Below are positions 16,810 through 25,204 of a stretch of DNA of 64,000 nucleotides, piece by piece. Both the position numbers and the translations under genes were made by a program. How positions within the stretch are numbered: the first letter of the stretch is position 1; each line of letters begins with the position of its first letter. The stretch lies in contig NZ_JACHVQ010000001.1 in the NCBI RefSeq assembly GCF_014190805.1, positions 2,232,001 to 2,296,000 of the forward strand, written 5' to 3'. The notes below the pieces were generated by a model. The model was not told the origin of the DNA and ran no database searches. It saw nothing but the letters and a program-made list of their open reading frames with translations. The DNA comes from Flexivirga oryzae. GTDB taxonomy: Bacteria; Actinomycetota; Actinomycetes; Actinomycetales; Dermatophilaceae.

Positions 16810-17074
16810 CAGGGCGGCGCCGCTTGGCTATGTCAAGGTGAAGTGGCCCCACCGCGACGGCCAGAACTGGCCCACCTCAGACCAGCCGCGGGATTGCAAG
16901 CCTTGCGGCAGTGTCGGACGTTCCTCTCGGCGTGGCTGTATAGGTGTGCGCAATGGGGCAGTTACTGCGCGTCAGCCCGCGCGGCATATGGTCGTTTGCG
17001 GGCCTCGACGACGCTCTGTAACGGGATCGTCCTACGGGGCAGCCGCGATGAGCGAGTGGTCTTAGGTTGGTGGC
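16810..17074. other. Non-coding segment with possible insertion-sequence end
   Basis: No gene is seen. From about 16823 to 16880 there are short repeated GTGAAGTGGCC / CAGAACTGGCCCACC strings of the kind found at ends of actinobacterial IS21-like elements (recalled, not checked). They sit exactly where the kinase homology stops, so an insertion and later deletion may have removed the kinase N-terminus. Confidence 0.3.
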
Positions 17075-17632
17075 GTGCCCGTGACCACCGACCCAACGCC
17101 TGCGTGCCGCATCCTCATCTATGGAGTCACGGGCAGCGGCAAGAGCACCGCAGCCAAGAACGTTGCAGCGCGCACAGACCTGCCCCTGATCCTCGCCGAC
17201 GAGCTGACGTGGGAGCCCGGGTGGGTCCCTGTAGCTGAGGATCGCCAACGTGAGCTGTTCGCCGAGGTCGTCGCCGAGGACCGGTGGGTCCCGGACACGG
17301 CATATGGGGCGTGGCTCGATCTGGTGTTGCCTCGGGCACAGCTGATCGTTGCGCTGGACGACCCGAGGTGGTTCTCCTTGCAGCGACTGCTGCGTCGGAC
17401 TCTCCTGCGAGCGATTGACAAGAAGCCCATCTGTAACGGGAACACTCAGTCGTGGCGGGGCCTGTACGCGCAAGACTCGATCGTGCGGTGGCCCTTCGAC
17501 AGCTTCATCCGCAAGCGTGACCGAATGCGCGCCTGGGCGAACGCGCCGGAAGGACCGCCGGTGCTGCTCGTCAACCGTCCTCAAGACCTGAAGGCGTGCA
17601 TGTGTCGCTTTCGGTCAGTATCTGGCCGATGA
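17075..17632 (+). CDS. P-loop nucleoside/nucleotide kinase-like ATPase
   Basis: A 185-residue protein starting at GTG 17075. A Walker A motif (YGVTGSGKST) lies at residues 16-25 right after the first strand. The arrangement (LADELTWEPGW after the first helix, LIVALDDPRW as the second strand, RRTLLRAI and SFIRKRDRM basic helices) is that of the topology-modulation/adenylate-kinase-like P-loop proteins common in actinomycetes. The usual C-terminal strand is present (VLLVNRPQDL), but the last 15 residues look unrelated to the family. Substrate unknown. It appears to be a stand-alone gene. Confidence 0.7.
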   Translation: MPVTTDPTPACRILIYGVTGSGKSTAAKNVAARTDLPLILADELTWEPGWVPVAEDRQRELFAEVVAEDRWVPDTAYGAWLDLVLPRAQLIVALDDPRWFSLQRLLRRTLLRAIDKKPICNGNTQSWRGLYAQDSIVRWPFDSFIRKRDRMRAWANAPEGPPVLLVNRPQDLKACMCRFRSVSGR

Positions 17633-17715
17633 ACCATCCCTTGCGAAGACCGTTGACGGGCCGGTGATGGTACCGACCACCGCGCAGCGACGTGGCTACG
17701 AACTAACCTCCGTTC

Positions 17716-18225
17716 ATGGTCACCGCCCAGGAGTTCGCGCAGACGTGGCACCGAGTGCTGTTCGAGGAGGACATGACTCAGACGTGGCAGGGAATGACGA
17801 AGGAATTCCGCCGGATAGTGGCCCAAGTCGCTTTGGGTAAGGCAAAGACGCGGGGTGAGGACGTCGACTCGACCGTAGAGGCGCTCTCCGAAGCGGTCCC
17901 CGCCCATCCGGATGTGCGTGAGTTCTTTAGCGCTGCATGCACGATCCTGCAACGGGCCTGCGGTGCACATCCTGATTCGGTAGGCGCCGGGGTTACTACT
18001 CGCGTCGAAGCGCCGGCGTACGAGGTCGTCCGCCTCTACGTCCTCGACGACCTGTCGACCGACGCAGATGGCCACGGATACCTCCCACCCGGCGAGTCGG
18101 CGAGAGCGCTCACGCTCATCACGAGCGCCGAGCCGTCCACCTCATGGCAGATGGCCGGCATCGGGAGAGTGATGACCACCGGTTGGCCACCGACAGTGCT
18201 TTGGGAGCCGCCGCCAGAGGTATAG
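17716..18225 (+). CDS. Hypothetical protein
   Basis: A 169-residue soluble protein starting at ATG 17716. No ribosome-binding site of note. The N-terminal half is helical (FAQTWHRVLFEEDMTQTW); the C-terminal half has strand-like stretches (EVVRLYVLDDL, SARALTLITS, TVLWEPPPEV). I do not recognise a family. It follows the P-loop gene after 83 bp on the same strand and may be co-transcribed. Confidence 0.55.
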   Translation: MVTAQEFAQTWHRVLFEEDMTQTWQGMTKEFRRIVAQVALGKAKTRGEDVDSTVEALSEAVPAHPDVREFFSAACTILQRACGAHPDSVGAGVTTRVEAPAYEVVRLYVLDDLSTDADGHGYLPPGESARALTLITSAEPSTSWQMAGIGRVMTTGWPPTVLWEPPPEV

Positions 18226-18360
18226 GACGCTGCTCGCAGACTTGGCCCCCGCATGCCGATCCTCATGCGGGAACGCTCGGATCGTTTCCCGTTGCTGGCC
18301 CACGCGCGATCTCGTGCTGACGGTCTGATCTGATGCCACTCGATCGCAGGCAGAAGGGAC

Positions 18361-18536
18361 TTAGACGTCCGCCTCGGTGGACTTCCGTAGCCGGCTGGCG
18401 CCGATCAGCCCGAGGACGAGGAATGCCGCGGCGATGAGCAGCGCCCAACGGGCGGCGTCGGCGAACCCGTCAGATAGCGCGTGGACAGCGCCGGTGGTGT
18501 GCGCACCGAGGGGACTGTCGATTCCCTGGGGGGAGC
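18361..18536 (-). pseudogene. MFS transporter C-terminal relic
   Basis: Read on the minus strand, about 58 codons ending at TAA (18361-18363) encode a typical DHA2/MFS tail: SDGFADAARWALLIAAAAF then LGLIGASRLRKS. The frame has no start codon and reaches a stop inside the neighbouring oxidoreductase gene. It is a leftover end of a transporter gene that was cut by the arrival or rearrangement of adjacent DNA. Confidence 0.65.
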
Positions 18537-19667
18537 CTATTGCTGTGGCTCACCCAGGCGCGCCCCCTGCTCGAGCTCGGCGGCGAGACCTTCACCTGTC
18601 GCGGCTCGGGCGAGAGCGCGCCCCAGCGCAGGTGCCTGCTTGAACAGATTGTGACCGGCCACGAACAGGACAGAGCCTGCCTCCCACACGGCCACGCCGT
18701 CCTCGCTCCATGGGAGGTCGGTCACCCAGCAGTGAAGGAAGTCGCGCGGCTCTGGGTGGAGACCGGGCAGCGCCCGTGTCACGTATTCGCGCGCGCGTTC
18801 GTCCAGGGATCGAATCGCCGCAGGGTCGATGAACGTTCCGTCGTCGCGGACGCCGACGGTCTCGCTGAGTCCGACCGAATAACTGCTGTTGCCCGGTAAC
18901 GGCGTCGCGTACACGCCGACTTCGCCGAAGACGCCGCTGCTGTCCTGCAGGCACGCGACTCGTGCCAGAGCGGCGGCTTTCACGTCGAAGGTCAGCCGGA
19001 CGTGCGCGGCAAGGCGAACCGGCAGCGACAGGCCGACGCTGCGGGCCAGGCGGGCGGTTTCGCGGCCGGCGCACACGACCACCTTGGAGTAGACAGCCCG
19101 GTCGGTGACGCTGCGCACCTCGACCGTCCCACCGGCGCGGGGATCGATGGAGATGACCTCTGCGGTGGTGATGGCATCTGCGAGGGTACCCGCGAGTGCC
19201 GTGATCGCGGTGCGGGTGCGGATCGCGCCGCCCGACTCGTCGAGCACCGCTGGCCCCGAGTACCCAGCGAGCAGCGGCATCCGTTGGGCGAGCTCGGCTG
19301 CATCGATCTCGTACGCTTTCACGCCGCCGACCTGGTCGAGCACCCGCAGCCGCGCCAGGGCGCTGTCGCCGATCGCCACGACACCGTCTGATGAGACCAG
19401 CTCGACGTCGAAGTGTTCGGCCCACTCATCCCATACGCCGCGGCTTTCGCGCGCGAAAGCGACGAGTCGCGGGTCGTCGTGGGCATGCCGGAAGATCCGC
19501 GACTCGCCTGCGGACTGACCAGTTCCGGGCAGACCGGCCTCGTACAAGCGCACCGGCACGCCCTGCTCCCGCAGCGCGTACGCCGTCGACAGACCGACGA
19601 TCCCGCCCCCGATCACTGCTACCTCGGGTGAACGCGTCGGGGCAACGTCGTCGTCAGTTCCTGTCAT
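18537..19667 (-). CDS. FAD-dependent amine oxidase, sarcosine-oxidase-like (DAO family)
   Basis: A 376-residue protein. The start at ATG 19667 is set by a GAGGAA ribosome-binding site; the open frame extends 20 codons further. The N-terminal dinucleotide motif GGGIVGLSTAYALRE is followed by a glutamate-ended strand and SAGESRIFRHAHDD, characteristic of monomeric sarcosine oxidase/N-methyltryptophan oxidase enzymes. HCWVTDLP near residue 313 corresponds to the Cys that binds flavin covalently in that family. Expected reaction: oxidative demethylation of an N-methyl amino acid to formaldehyde and H2O2. It lies on the same strand as fdhA and a DJ-1 protein, which fits formaldehyde handling. The exact substrate is unknown. 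Confidence 0.8.
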   Translation of the reverse strand: MTGTDDDVAPTRSPEVAVIGGGIVGLSTAYALREQGVPVRLYEAGLPGTGQSAGESRIFRHAHDDPRLVAFARESRGVWDEWAEHFDVELVSSDGVVAIGDSALARLRVLDQVGGVKAYEIDAAELAQRMPLLAGYSGPAVLDESGGAIRTRTAITALAGTLADAITTAEVISIDPRAGGTVEVRSVTDRAVYSKVVVCAGRETARLARSVGLSLPVRLAAHVRLTFDVKAAALARVACLQDSSGVFGEVGVYATPLPGNSSYSVGLSETVGVRDDGTFIDPAAIRSLDERAREYVTRALPGLHPEPRDFLHCWVTDLPWSEDGVAVWEAGSVLFVAGHNLFKQAPALGRALARAATGEGLAAELEQGARLGEPQQ

Positions 19668-19808
19668 CGCGGTTCCTCGATCTGTTGGTGATGTGCGATG
19701 GGCCGCAAGACAAGGGGCCGCTGCCACGACGTCAACGGGCTGTGTCAGCCCGAAGTCACCGCGCGCAGCGACCCCTCATGTCGGGGTCAGTACGCCCGGT
19801 CTGTGGTG

Positions 19809-20111
19809 TCAGGCGGGGAGTTTGGAGTCCAACACGTCGAGCTTCTCGATCGTCGGTTCGGAGAACAACGTGCCGGTCTGCTCGCCGAGAGCTACCGCAA
19901 CAGGGCCGGACAGGTGGGCGTCACGTCCGGCGTCATCGGGGAACACGTCGAAGATCCCGAACGAGGTCGGCCCGAGGCGGATCGCGAACCACGCGGTGGT
20001 CGCCTGCTCGTCCTCGACAAGCGCACGGCCGCTGTCAAGGAACTCCTTCACGTCGTCCTCCTTGCCGGGCAACGCGTCGAACCTGACCAGCAATCCCTTG
20101 GTCACACTCAT
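19809..20111 (-). CDS. Antibiotic-biosynthesis-monooxygenase (ABM/YgiN-like) domain protein
   Basis: A 100-residue ferredoxin-fold alpha/beta-barrel protein (GLLVRFDALPGKEDDVKEFL, then TTAWFAIRLGPTSFGIFDVF and a C-terminal LFSEPTIEKLDVL strand). Stand-alone ABM proteins are small cofactor-free oxygenases or quinone/heme-related enzymes. Its stop is 141 bp from the oxidase gene and its start overlaps the DJ-1 stop by 4 bp, so it is co-translated with the latter. Function within the cassette is not known. Confidence 0.8.
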   Translation of the reverse strand: MSVTKGLLVRFDALPGKEDDVKEFLDSGRALVEDEQATTAWFAIRLGPTSFGIFDVFPDDAGRDAHLSGPVAVALGEQTGTLFSEPTIEKLDVLDSKLPA

Positions 20112-20677
20112 GACTTCTCCTCTTCCTTTGTCGTGGTGCCCGCGAGTTGGGACACGATCGCCTCGGAGAACGCTGGCAGGTCCTCCGGCGAGCGGCTGGT
20201 GATGAGATTCGTGTCGACCACGACCTCCTGGTCAACGACGTTCGCGCCGGCATTGCGCAGATCCGTGCGGATGCTCGGGAAGGACGTCAGGGTGCGACCG
20301 GTGGCCACGCCGGCCTCGATCAACGTCCACGGCCCGTGACAGATCGCCGCCACTGGCTTGCCGCTCTCGACGAAGTCGCGGACGAAGGAAACGGCGCCCT
20401 CGTCGACCCGGAGCTGGTCGGGGTTCACCGTGCCGCCGGGAAGCAGCAGGGCGTCGTAGTCACCTACCGAGGCGTCGGCGACCAGCCCGTCGACGGTGAA
20501 CGTGCCCGCTTCATCCAGGTCGTTCTTACGGGCCTTGATCTCGCCGTCGTGGATCGAGAGGATCTCGGTCTGAGCGCCCGCGCGGTCCAGTACTTCGCGG
20601 GGTTGCTCGAGCTCAACGCGTTCGACGCCGTCGGCGGCGAGGATCGCGACCCTCTTGCCCTGAAGATCTGCTGCCAT
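20108..20677 (-). CDS. DJ-1/PfpI family protein (class I glutamine amidotransferase-like)
   Basis: A 189-residue protein with the DJ-1/PfpI fold. The nucleophile elbow AICHGPW (Cys about residue 112) and the upstream glutamate in VERVELEQP are visible. Members act as glyoxalases/deglycases, chaperones or proteases in carbonyl and oxidative stress. Placement directly after a formaldehyde dehydrogenase and before an H2O2/formaldehyde-producing oxidase supports a carbonyl-stress role. The gap to fdhA is 1 bp, so these are in one operon. Confidence 0.88.
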   Translation of the reverse strand: MAADLQGKRVAILAADGVERVELEQPREVLDRAGAQTEILSIHDGEIKARKNDLDEAGTFTVDGLVADASVGDYDALLLPGGTVNPDQLRVDEGAVSFVRDFVESGKPVAAICHGPWTLIEAGVATGRTLTSFPSIRTDLRNAGANVVDQEVVVDTNLITSRSPEDLPAFSEAIVSQLAGTTTKEEEKS

Positions 20678-20678
20678 G

Positions 20679-21845
20679 TCAGTTTGCCTCCTTCTCGTGT
20701 GACATGCCGGGCTTGATGACGACCTTGGTCCAGCCCTCGGACCTGGAGTCGAAGTTCCTGTAGGCGTCTGCGGCCTGGTCCAGCGAGATCTCGTGGGAGA
20801 CGATCCAGGACGGCTTCGCCTTGTCAGCCGCGATGAGGTCTCGCAGCCGGCGGTTGTACTTCTTGACCGGGCACTGACCGTTGCCCATGGTCTGTCCCTT
20901 GAACCAGTGGGTGCCGAAGTCGATGGCCGCCTTGCCCTGCTTGGCCAATTCGCCCTTGGCCCCCGGGTCCTCGGGGACGAACACGCCGACGGTGCCGATC
21001 CCGCCGGTGAACCGGACCGAGTTGATGAGCATGTTCAAGGTCGCGGCCGGGTCTTCGTTCCCCTGCGGGTCGTGGGCCTGGTAGCCGACACACTCGCAGC
21101 CACGGTCGGCTCCGAGCCCCATGGTCTCGTCCAGCACAGCCTGCACGGGGTCGACCTTGGAGTCGTCGATGGCGATCGCTCCGATCTGCTCGGCCAGCGC
21201 GAGCCGGTCGGGGTGGCGATCGACCACCATGACCTTCGCGGCGCCCTTGATCGTCGCGGACAGGGCGGCCATCAGTCCCACGGGGCCGGCCCCGGCGATC
21301 ACGACGCTGTCGCCCGGGATCACGCCAGCCATCTCGGTGGCGTGGTAACCGGTGGGGAAGATGTCGGAGAGCATGACGTAGTCGTTCTCCTTGTCCTGCG
21401 CGTCTTCACCCAGGCGCAGCGCGTTGTGGTCGCCGAAGGGCACCCGGAGCAGTTCTGCCTGCCCGCCGCCGTACGGGCCCATTTCGGCGAAGCCGTAGGC
21501 CGCACCGGCGGCCGATGGGTCAGGTTGCGTCGTCAGGCAGTAGTTCGTGAGCCCGCGCTCGCAGTTCTTGCAGAACCCGCACGAGATGTTGAAGGGCAGC
21601 ACGACCCGGTCGCCCACCTTGATCTTCTCCACTCCCGTGCCGATCTCCACCACCTCTCCCATGTTTTCGTGGCCGAACGTCCGGCCCTTCTCGAAGGAGG
21701 TCCGCCCCTCGTACATGTGCAGGTCCGAGCCGCAGATGTTGGTCGTTGTGATCTTGACGAGCACATCGGTGGGCCGTTCGATCTCGGCGTCCGGAACGTC
21801 CGTGACCGCGACATCCTTGGGTCCATGATAGACGACAGCCTTCAT
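20679..21845 (-). CDS. fdhA: Glutathione-independent formaldehyde dehydrogenase (zinc ADH family)
   Basis: A 388-residue medium-chain dehydrogenase. Catalytic zinc ligands are in NICGSDLHMYEGR and GHENMGEVVEIG. A structural zinc loop is CGFCKNCERGLTNYC. The nucleotide fold is GAGPVGLMAA. The long insertion with PYGGGQAE and the C-terminal FKGQTMGNGQCPVKKYN stretch are characteristic of formaldehyde dismutase/glutathione-independent formaldehyde dehydrogenase, which carries tightly bound NAD and oxidises formaldehyde to formate. It is the first gene of the minus-strand cassette and is divergent from a PucR-type regulator. Confidence 0.9.
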   Translation of the reverse strand: MKAVVYHGPKDVAVTDVPDAEIERPTDVLVKITTTNICGSDLHMYEGRTSFEKGRTFGHENMGEVVEIGTGVEKIKVGDRVVLPFNISCGFCKNCERGLTNYCLTTQPDPSAAGAAYGFAEMGPYGGGQAELLRVPFGDHNALRLGEDAQDKENDYVMLSDIFPTGYHATEMAGVIPGDSVVIAGAGPVGLMAALSATIKGAAKVMVVDRHPDRLALAEQIGAIAIDDSKVDPVQAVLDETMGLGADRGCECVGYQAHDPQGNEDPAATLNMLINSVRFTGGIGTVGVFVPEDPGAKGELAKQGKAAIDFGTHWFKGQTMGNGQCPVKKYNRRLRDLIAADKAKPSWIVSHEISLDQAADAYRNFDSRSEGWTKVVIKPGMSHEKEAN

Positions 21846-22174
21846 GGCGAATCTCCAATCGTTGTGTCGGTGACTCCGAGCAGTCCACGCTCGTCGCCGA
21901 CCACCAAGAAGTCATGAGCGCACCAGGCCAAAGTCCCGGGGCATGATTTGGTCTGAGTGCACAACTCCCCGCGGGTGGGTGCGCTGGGCAAGGGGTACGG
22001 TGAGCGCGACGCTGCCCCCGAGAGTTGATGAGGACCGATGAGCTATCACGGACTCGGACTGGATCCCGGGATACATCCGTGCTGCATGTACCGAGGCGTC
22101 GCCGCTCAGCGCGACGACCTGTGGGGTCCCTACGGCACAGGGGGATCCCGGGCGGGCCGGCCAGGGATCACGAG

Positions 22175-23824
22175 ATGACCGTCTGCGAGCCCGCCACAAC
22201 CGGAACCGTGGTGCCAACCGGCGAGCTGGATCTGCGGCGTGCCCTCACCGGCCTCGATGGGCTGCTGGTGATGTCCATGGCGATGATGCAACGTCACGAC
22301 GTGGACGAGGTCATCAACGTCCTGAAGCGTGAGGTCGAGTCGGTGACCGGCTGCCAGTTGGTTCACGTCACCTTCCAGCGGGACCGGGAGTGGATCACCC
22401 TGCCCCCCGGGGAGCCAACGAAGCCGGCGGAACCGAGCCCCTCAACCGGTGAACGGGTATTCGTGCAGGACAACGGCGACTCCTGGACGTCGACGACGGC
22501 TGTGGCGGTCTTGAACGGCGCCCCGGGCCGACTGGTCCTTCGCAGCTTCGCCCGGCCCGACCCCGAACAACTGTTCGTCATCGAACGGTTGGGCGATTTC
22601 CTCGGGACGGCGCTCGCGGACGCGCAGGTGCACGAGCGCCACCGCCGACGCGCCCACGAACTCGATGCAGCCAATAACGAGATGGCGCGCACCGTCGCGG
22701 CGCTGCAGCACCGTGAGGGGGTGCTTGAGGAGTTCGCCCGACTGTCCACGACCGGGACTGAGCTCGACGTGGCCACCTCACTCAGCCGGCTCACTGGCTC
22801 CGCTGTCGTGCTGCGGGACAGATTCGGGCACGAGACGACCCGGATCACGGTCGCCGGTCGGTACCAACCGCTCCTCGAGCGAACCTCGCTCGAGGAGGTC
22901 ATCGGCGGACGCCCCGAACTCGGCACGATCGAACTGGAGGTGCCACCGGACAAAGACCGAGACGACGCATCATTCGCTCTGCGGTACGCGGGCGTCGCAC
23001 TGGGGCTGCTGAGGGCGAAGGCCGTAGCGATGAATGAACTGGAGAACCGACTAAGTCGAGACCTCCTCGACGACCTTCTTGAAGGGCTCCCGGCCGACGT
23101 TGCCGTGGACCGGGCATCCGCTCAGGGCCACGACCTTGGCGTTTCGCACGACCTGATCGTGTGCGCATGGTCCTCCGAGCGGGGTCACCGCGGGCACGAC
23201 CGCGACGTCGATCACCTCCGGATGGCCATGGCTCGTCAGCGACTGCCCTGCTTGGTCGTCCGGAGCCGGGGACTGGTCGTCGCCCTCGCCCATCGAGGTG
23301 TCGACATGGGCCGCTTGTTCAACGATGTGTCGCGCGCCTACGGCGACACCAACGGTGTGATCGCCAAGGGGGAGCCGGCCAACTCGCCGGAACAGATCCC
23401 ACGTGCGTATGAGCAAGCCCAACGAGCACTCAGGGCTCGTCAGCAGTCCCACGATCCGTATGGCTTCATTGCCTACGCCGACTTGGGAGTAGACCGGCTG
23501 CTCGCCCTCGACGGCAACGCTGAGGAAGTCGAGCGCCTCATCAGGGACTGGCTCGGCGACCTATTGAGCTACGACCGTCGCCACGGCACGGAGCTCGTCC
23601 CCACGCTAGCGGCCTACCTTGACCACGGGGGCAAGTACGCCGACACGTCAACGACGCTCACCATCCACCGCAACACACTGCGCTACCGAATCAGCCGCAT
23701 CACCGAGATCTCGGGCCACGACCTCAACGACGTCGAGGCACAACTCAACCTCCACCTGGCGACACGCGCGTGGCGACTGCGCCGTGCCTCCGTCGGCGAG
23801 CCCCTGCGAAACGCCGTCCGGTGA
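22175..23824 (+). CDS. PucR-family transcriptional regulator with GAF-like sensor
   Basis: I start at ATG 22175 (549 residues); the frame is open to 22025 but that stretch is Arg-rich and shadow-like. Order: a GAF-like N-terminal sensor (about residues 25-150), a coiled linker (RRRAHELDAANNEMARTVAA), a central GGDEF-like PucR domain (LIVCAWSSERG ... AYGDTNGVIAKG), and the C-terminal PucR helix-turn-helix (TLTIHRNTLRYRISRITEI). It is divergent from fdhA, so the 330 bp between them probably carries the operator. PucR proteins usually respond to small metabolites of the pathway they control. The inducer here is unknown; an N-methyl amino acid or formaldehyde is a guess. Confidence 0.85.
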   Translation: MTVCEPATTGTVVPTGELDLRRALTGLDGLLVMSMAMMQRHDVDEVINVLKREVESVTGCQLVHVTFQRDREWITLPPGEPTKPAEPSPSTGERVFVQDNGDSWTSTTAVAVLNGAPGRLVLRSFARPDPEQLFVIERLGDFLGTALADAQVHERHRRRAHELDAANNEMARTVAALQHREGVLEEFARLSTTGTELDVATSLSRLTGSAVVLRDRFGHETTRITVAGRYQPLLERTSLEEVIGGRPELGTIELEVPPDKDRDDASFALRYAGVALGLLRAKAVAMNELENRLSRDLLDDLLEGLPADVAVDRASAQGHDLGVSHDLIVCAWSSERGHRGHDRDVDHLRMAMARQRLPCLVVRSRGLVVALAHRGVDMGRLFNDVSRAYGDTNGVIAKGEPANSPEQIPRAYEQAQRALRARQQSHDPYGFIAYADLGVDRLLALDGNAEEVERLIRDWLGDLLSYDRRHGTELVPTLAAYLDHGGKYADTSTTLTIHRNTLRYRISRITEISGHDLNDVEAQLNLHLATRAWRLRRASVGEPLRNAVR

Positions 23825-23876
23825 GATAGTCCCAAACCGTAGTTGCGAGAGTCTGCGCGGCGATGGCACTGGACGA

Positions 23877-25043
23877 TCAGGAGTCGTCGACCGGGCCGAT
23901 CGCCGGGTGGTGCCAGAGTTCCCAGCTGGTGTGCAGCACGCAGACGAGGGTTAGCCCGGCGAGCGCCGCCAAAGCAGGCGCCACCATCGCGACCGGGATC
24001 AGCGAAGCAGCCCCCACTGCGGCCACCAGGCGACCGGTGGCGAGCTGGTGGTGATCGCGCCATCGGTAGGCGACGTCGCCGACGTAGAACATCGCGACGC
24101 CACCGGCCAGGGCGACGGCCGGCAACATGGGGGGTGGTTGCCCCGGTGCCGCGACTGCTTCGTGCACCCCGAGAGCGAAGAACACCACCCCGGCCACGAG
24201 CGGCAGATGCAGGTAGCTGTAGGAGTCGCGCGCGAGCCTTGACCGCTCCCGATCAGTGGTGCCGCGCAGCCGTCGTTCGGCACCGCCGCGCAGATAACCG
24301 AAGTAGGACCACCACAGACCGGCCGCGATCAGCACGGCGAGGAGGACGGCCGTCACCACACTCGGGCGCGGAAGAGCGGCTTCGGCGCCAGCGCCTACCC
24401 CGACGATCGCCTCACCCAGCGCGATGATGATGATCAGCCCGTGCCGCTCCACGAAGTAGGAAGGTGTCACGCTCCAACCGGTGGTCCCGACCAGGACCGG
24501 CCCCGACAGATCCATCACCGCGGCCACGATCCACAGCAACTCTCGTTCTGGCGTGTCGAAGAACGCCGCGGCCACCAGCACTGCCGGGCCGGCGAGCAGG
24601 GTGGGGACCAGTCGCAGCGCGGCCGAACCCACGTCCGCCTCGCCCCGCACGTCAAGAGCCAGCAGCACGACGTGGATCAGTCGGACCGCCAGGAATGCAA
24701 GCGCAAAGACCAGCGCCCGCGCGCCGAACGCCTGCGGCAGCGCGACCGCGGCCATCAGCATGGCCGCCATCGCGAGAAAGAGCAGCAGGCGAGGCTCGGG
24801 TCCGTCGTGGTCGGAAGTGTTCGTCAGCCAGGCGTAGCAGGCCCACGCCCACCACACAGCAGCGAGCGCCAGAATCCCGCGGCCGAACCCCGCCCAGGAG
24901 ATGTCCGCGAGCATCAGGACAGTGACCTGCGACATCGCGTAGACGAAGACCAGGTCGAAGAACAACTCCAGCGTTCCGACCGACCGATCTGCTGTGTCGT
25001 CGGCTGCTTGCTCATCCGCATTGCCGAGATCATCGTCACGCAT
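23877..25043 (-). CDS. ltrA: Low temperature requirement protein A (LtrA-like membrane protein)
   Basis: A 388-residue polytopic protein with about ten membrane helices. Characteristic LtrA features: an N-terminal SVGTLELFFDLVFVYAMSQV before helix 1, and YFVERHGLIIIIALGEAIVG in the middle. The start at ATG 25043 has a GAGGAG ribosome-binding site at the right distance; a GTG 6 codons upstream is less likely. The molecular function of LtrA is not settled; Listeria mutants fail to grow in the cold. Divergent from the UvrA-like gene. Confidence 0.9.
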   Translation of the reverse strand: MRDDDLGNADEQAADDTADRSVGTLELFFDLVFVYAMSQVTVLMLADISWAGFGRGILALAAVWWAWACYAWLTNTSDHDGPEPRLLLFLAMAAMLMAAVALPQAFGARALVFALAFLAVRLIHVVLLALDVRGEADVGSAALRLVPTLLAGPAVLVAAAFFDTPERELLWIVAAVMDLSGPVLVGTTGWSVTPSYFVERHGLIIIIALGEAIVGVGAGAEAALPRPSVVTAVLLAVLIAAGLWWSYFGYLRGGAERRLRGTTDRERSRLARDSYSYLHLPLVAGVVFFALGVHEAVAAPGQPPPMLPAVALAGGVAMFYVGDVAYRWRDHHQLATGRLVAAVGAASLIPVAMVAPALAALAGLTLVCVLHTSWELWHHPAIGPVDDS

Positions 25044-25204
25044 ACGGTGCTCCTCACCCACTCGCCGACCTTGATGCTCGCGTACGCCAACTCACAGTGG
25101 GCTTCGGAGGGCGGGCCCAGTTCGCCGTGGGAGTCTCAAGCACTCTTCGGGGAACGCGATACTTCGTTGTAGAGCAAACCGAGAGCGACCGACAGGGGCA
25201 GCAC

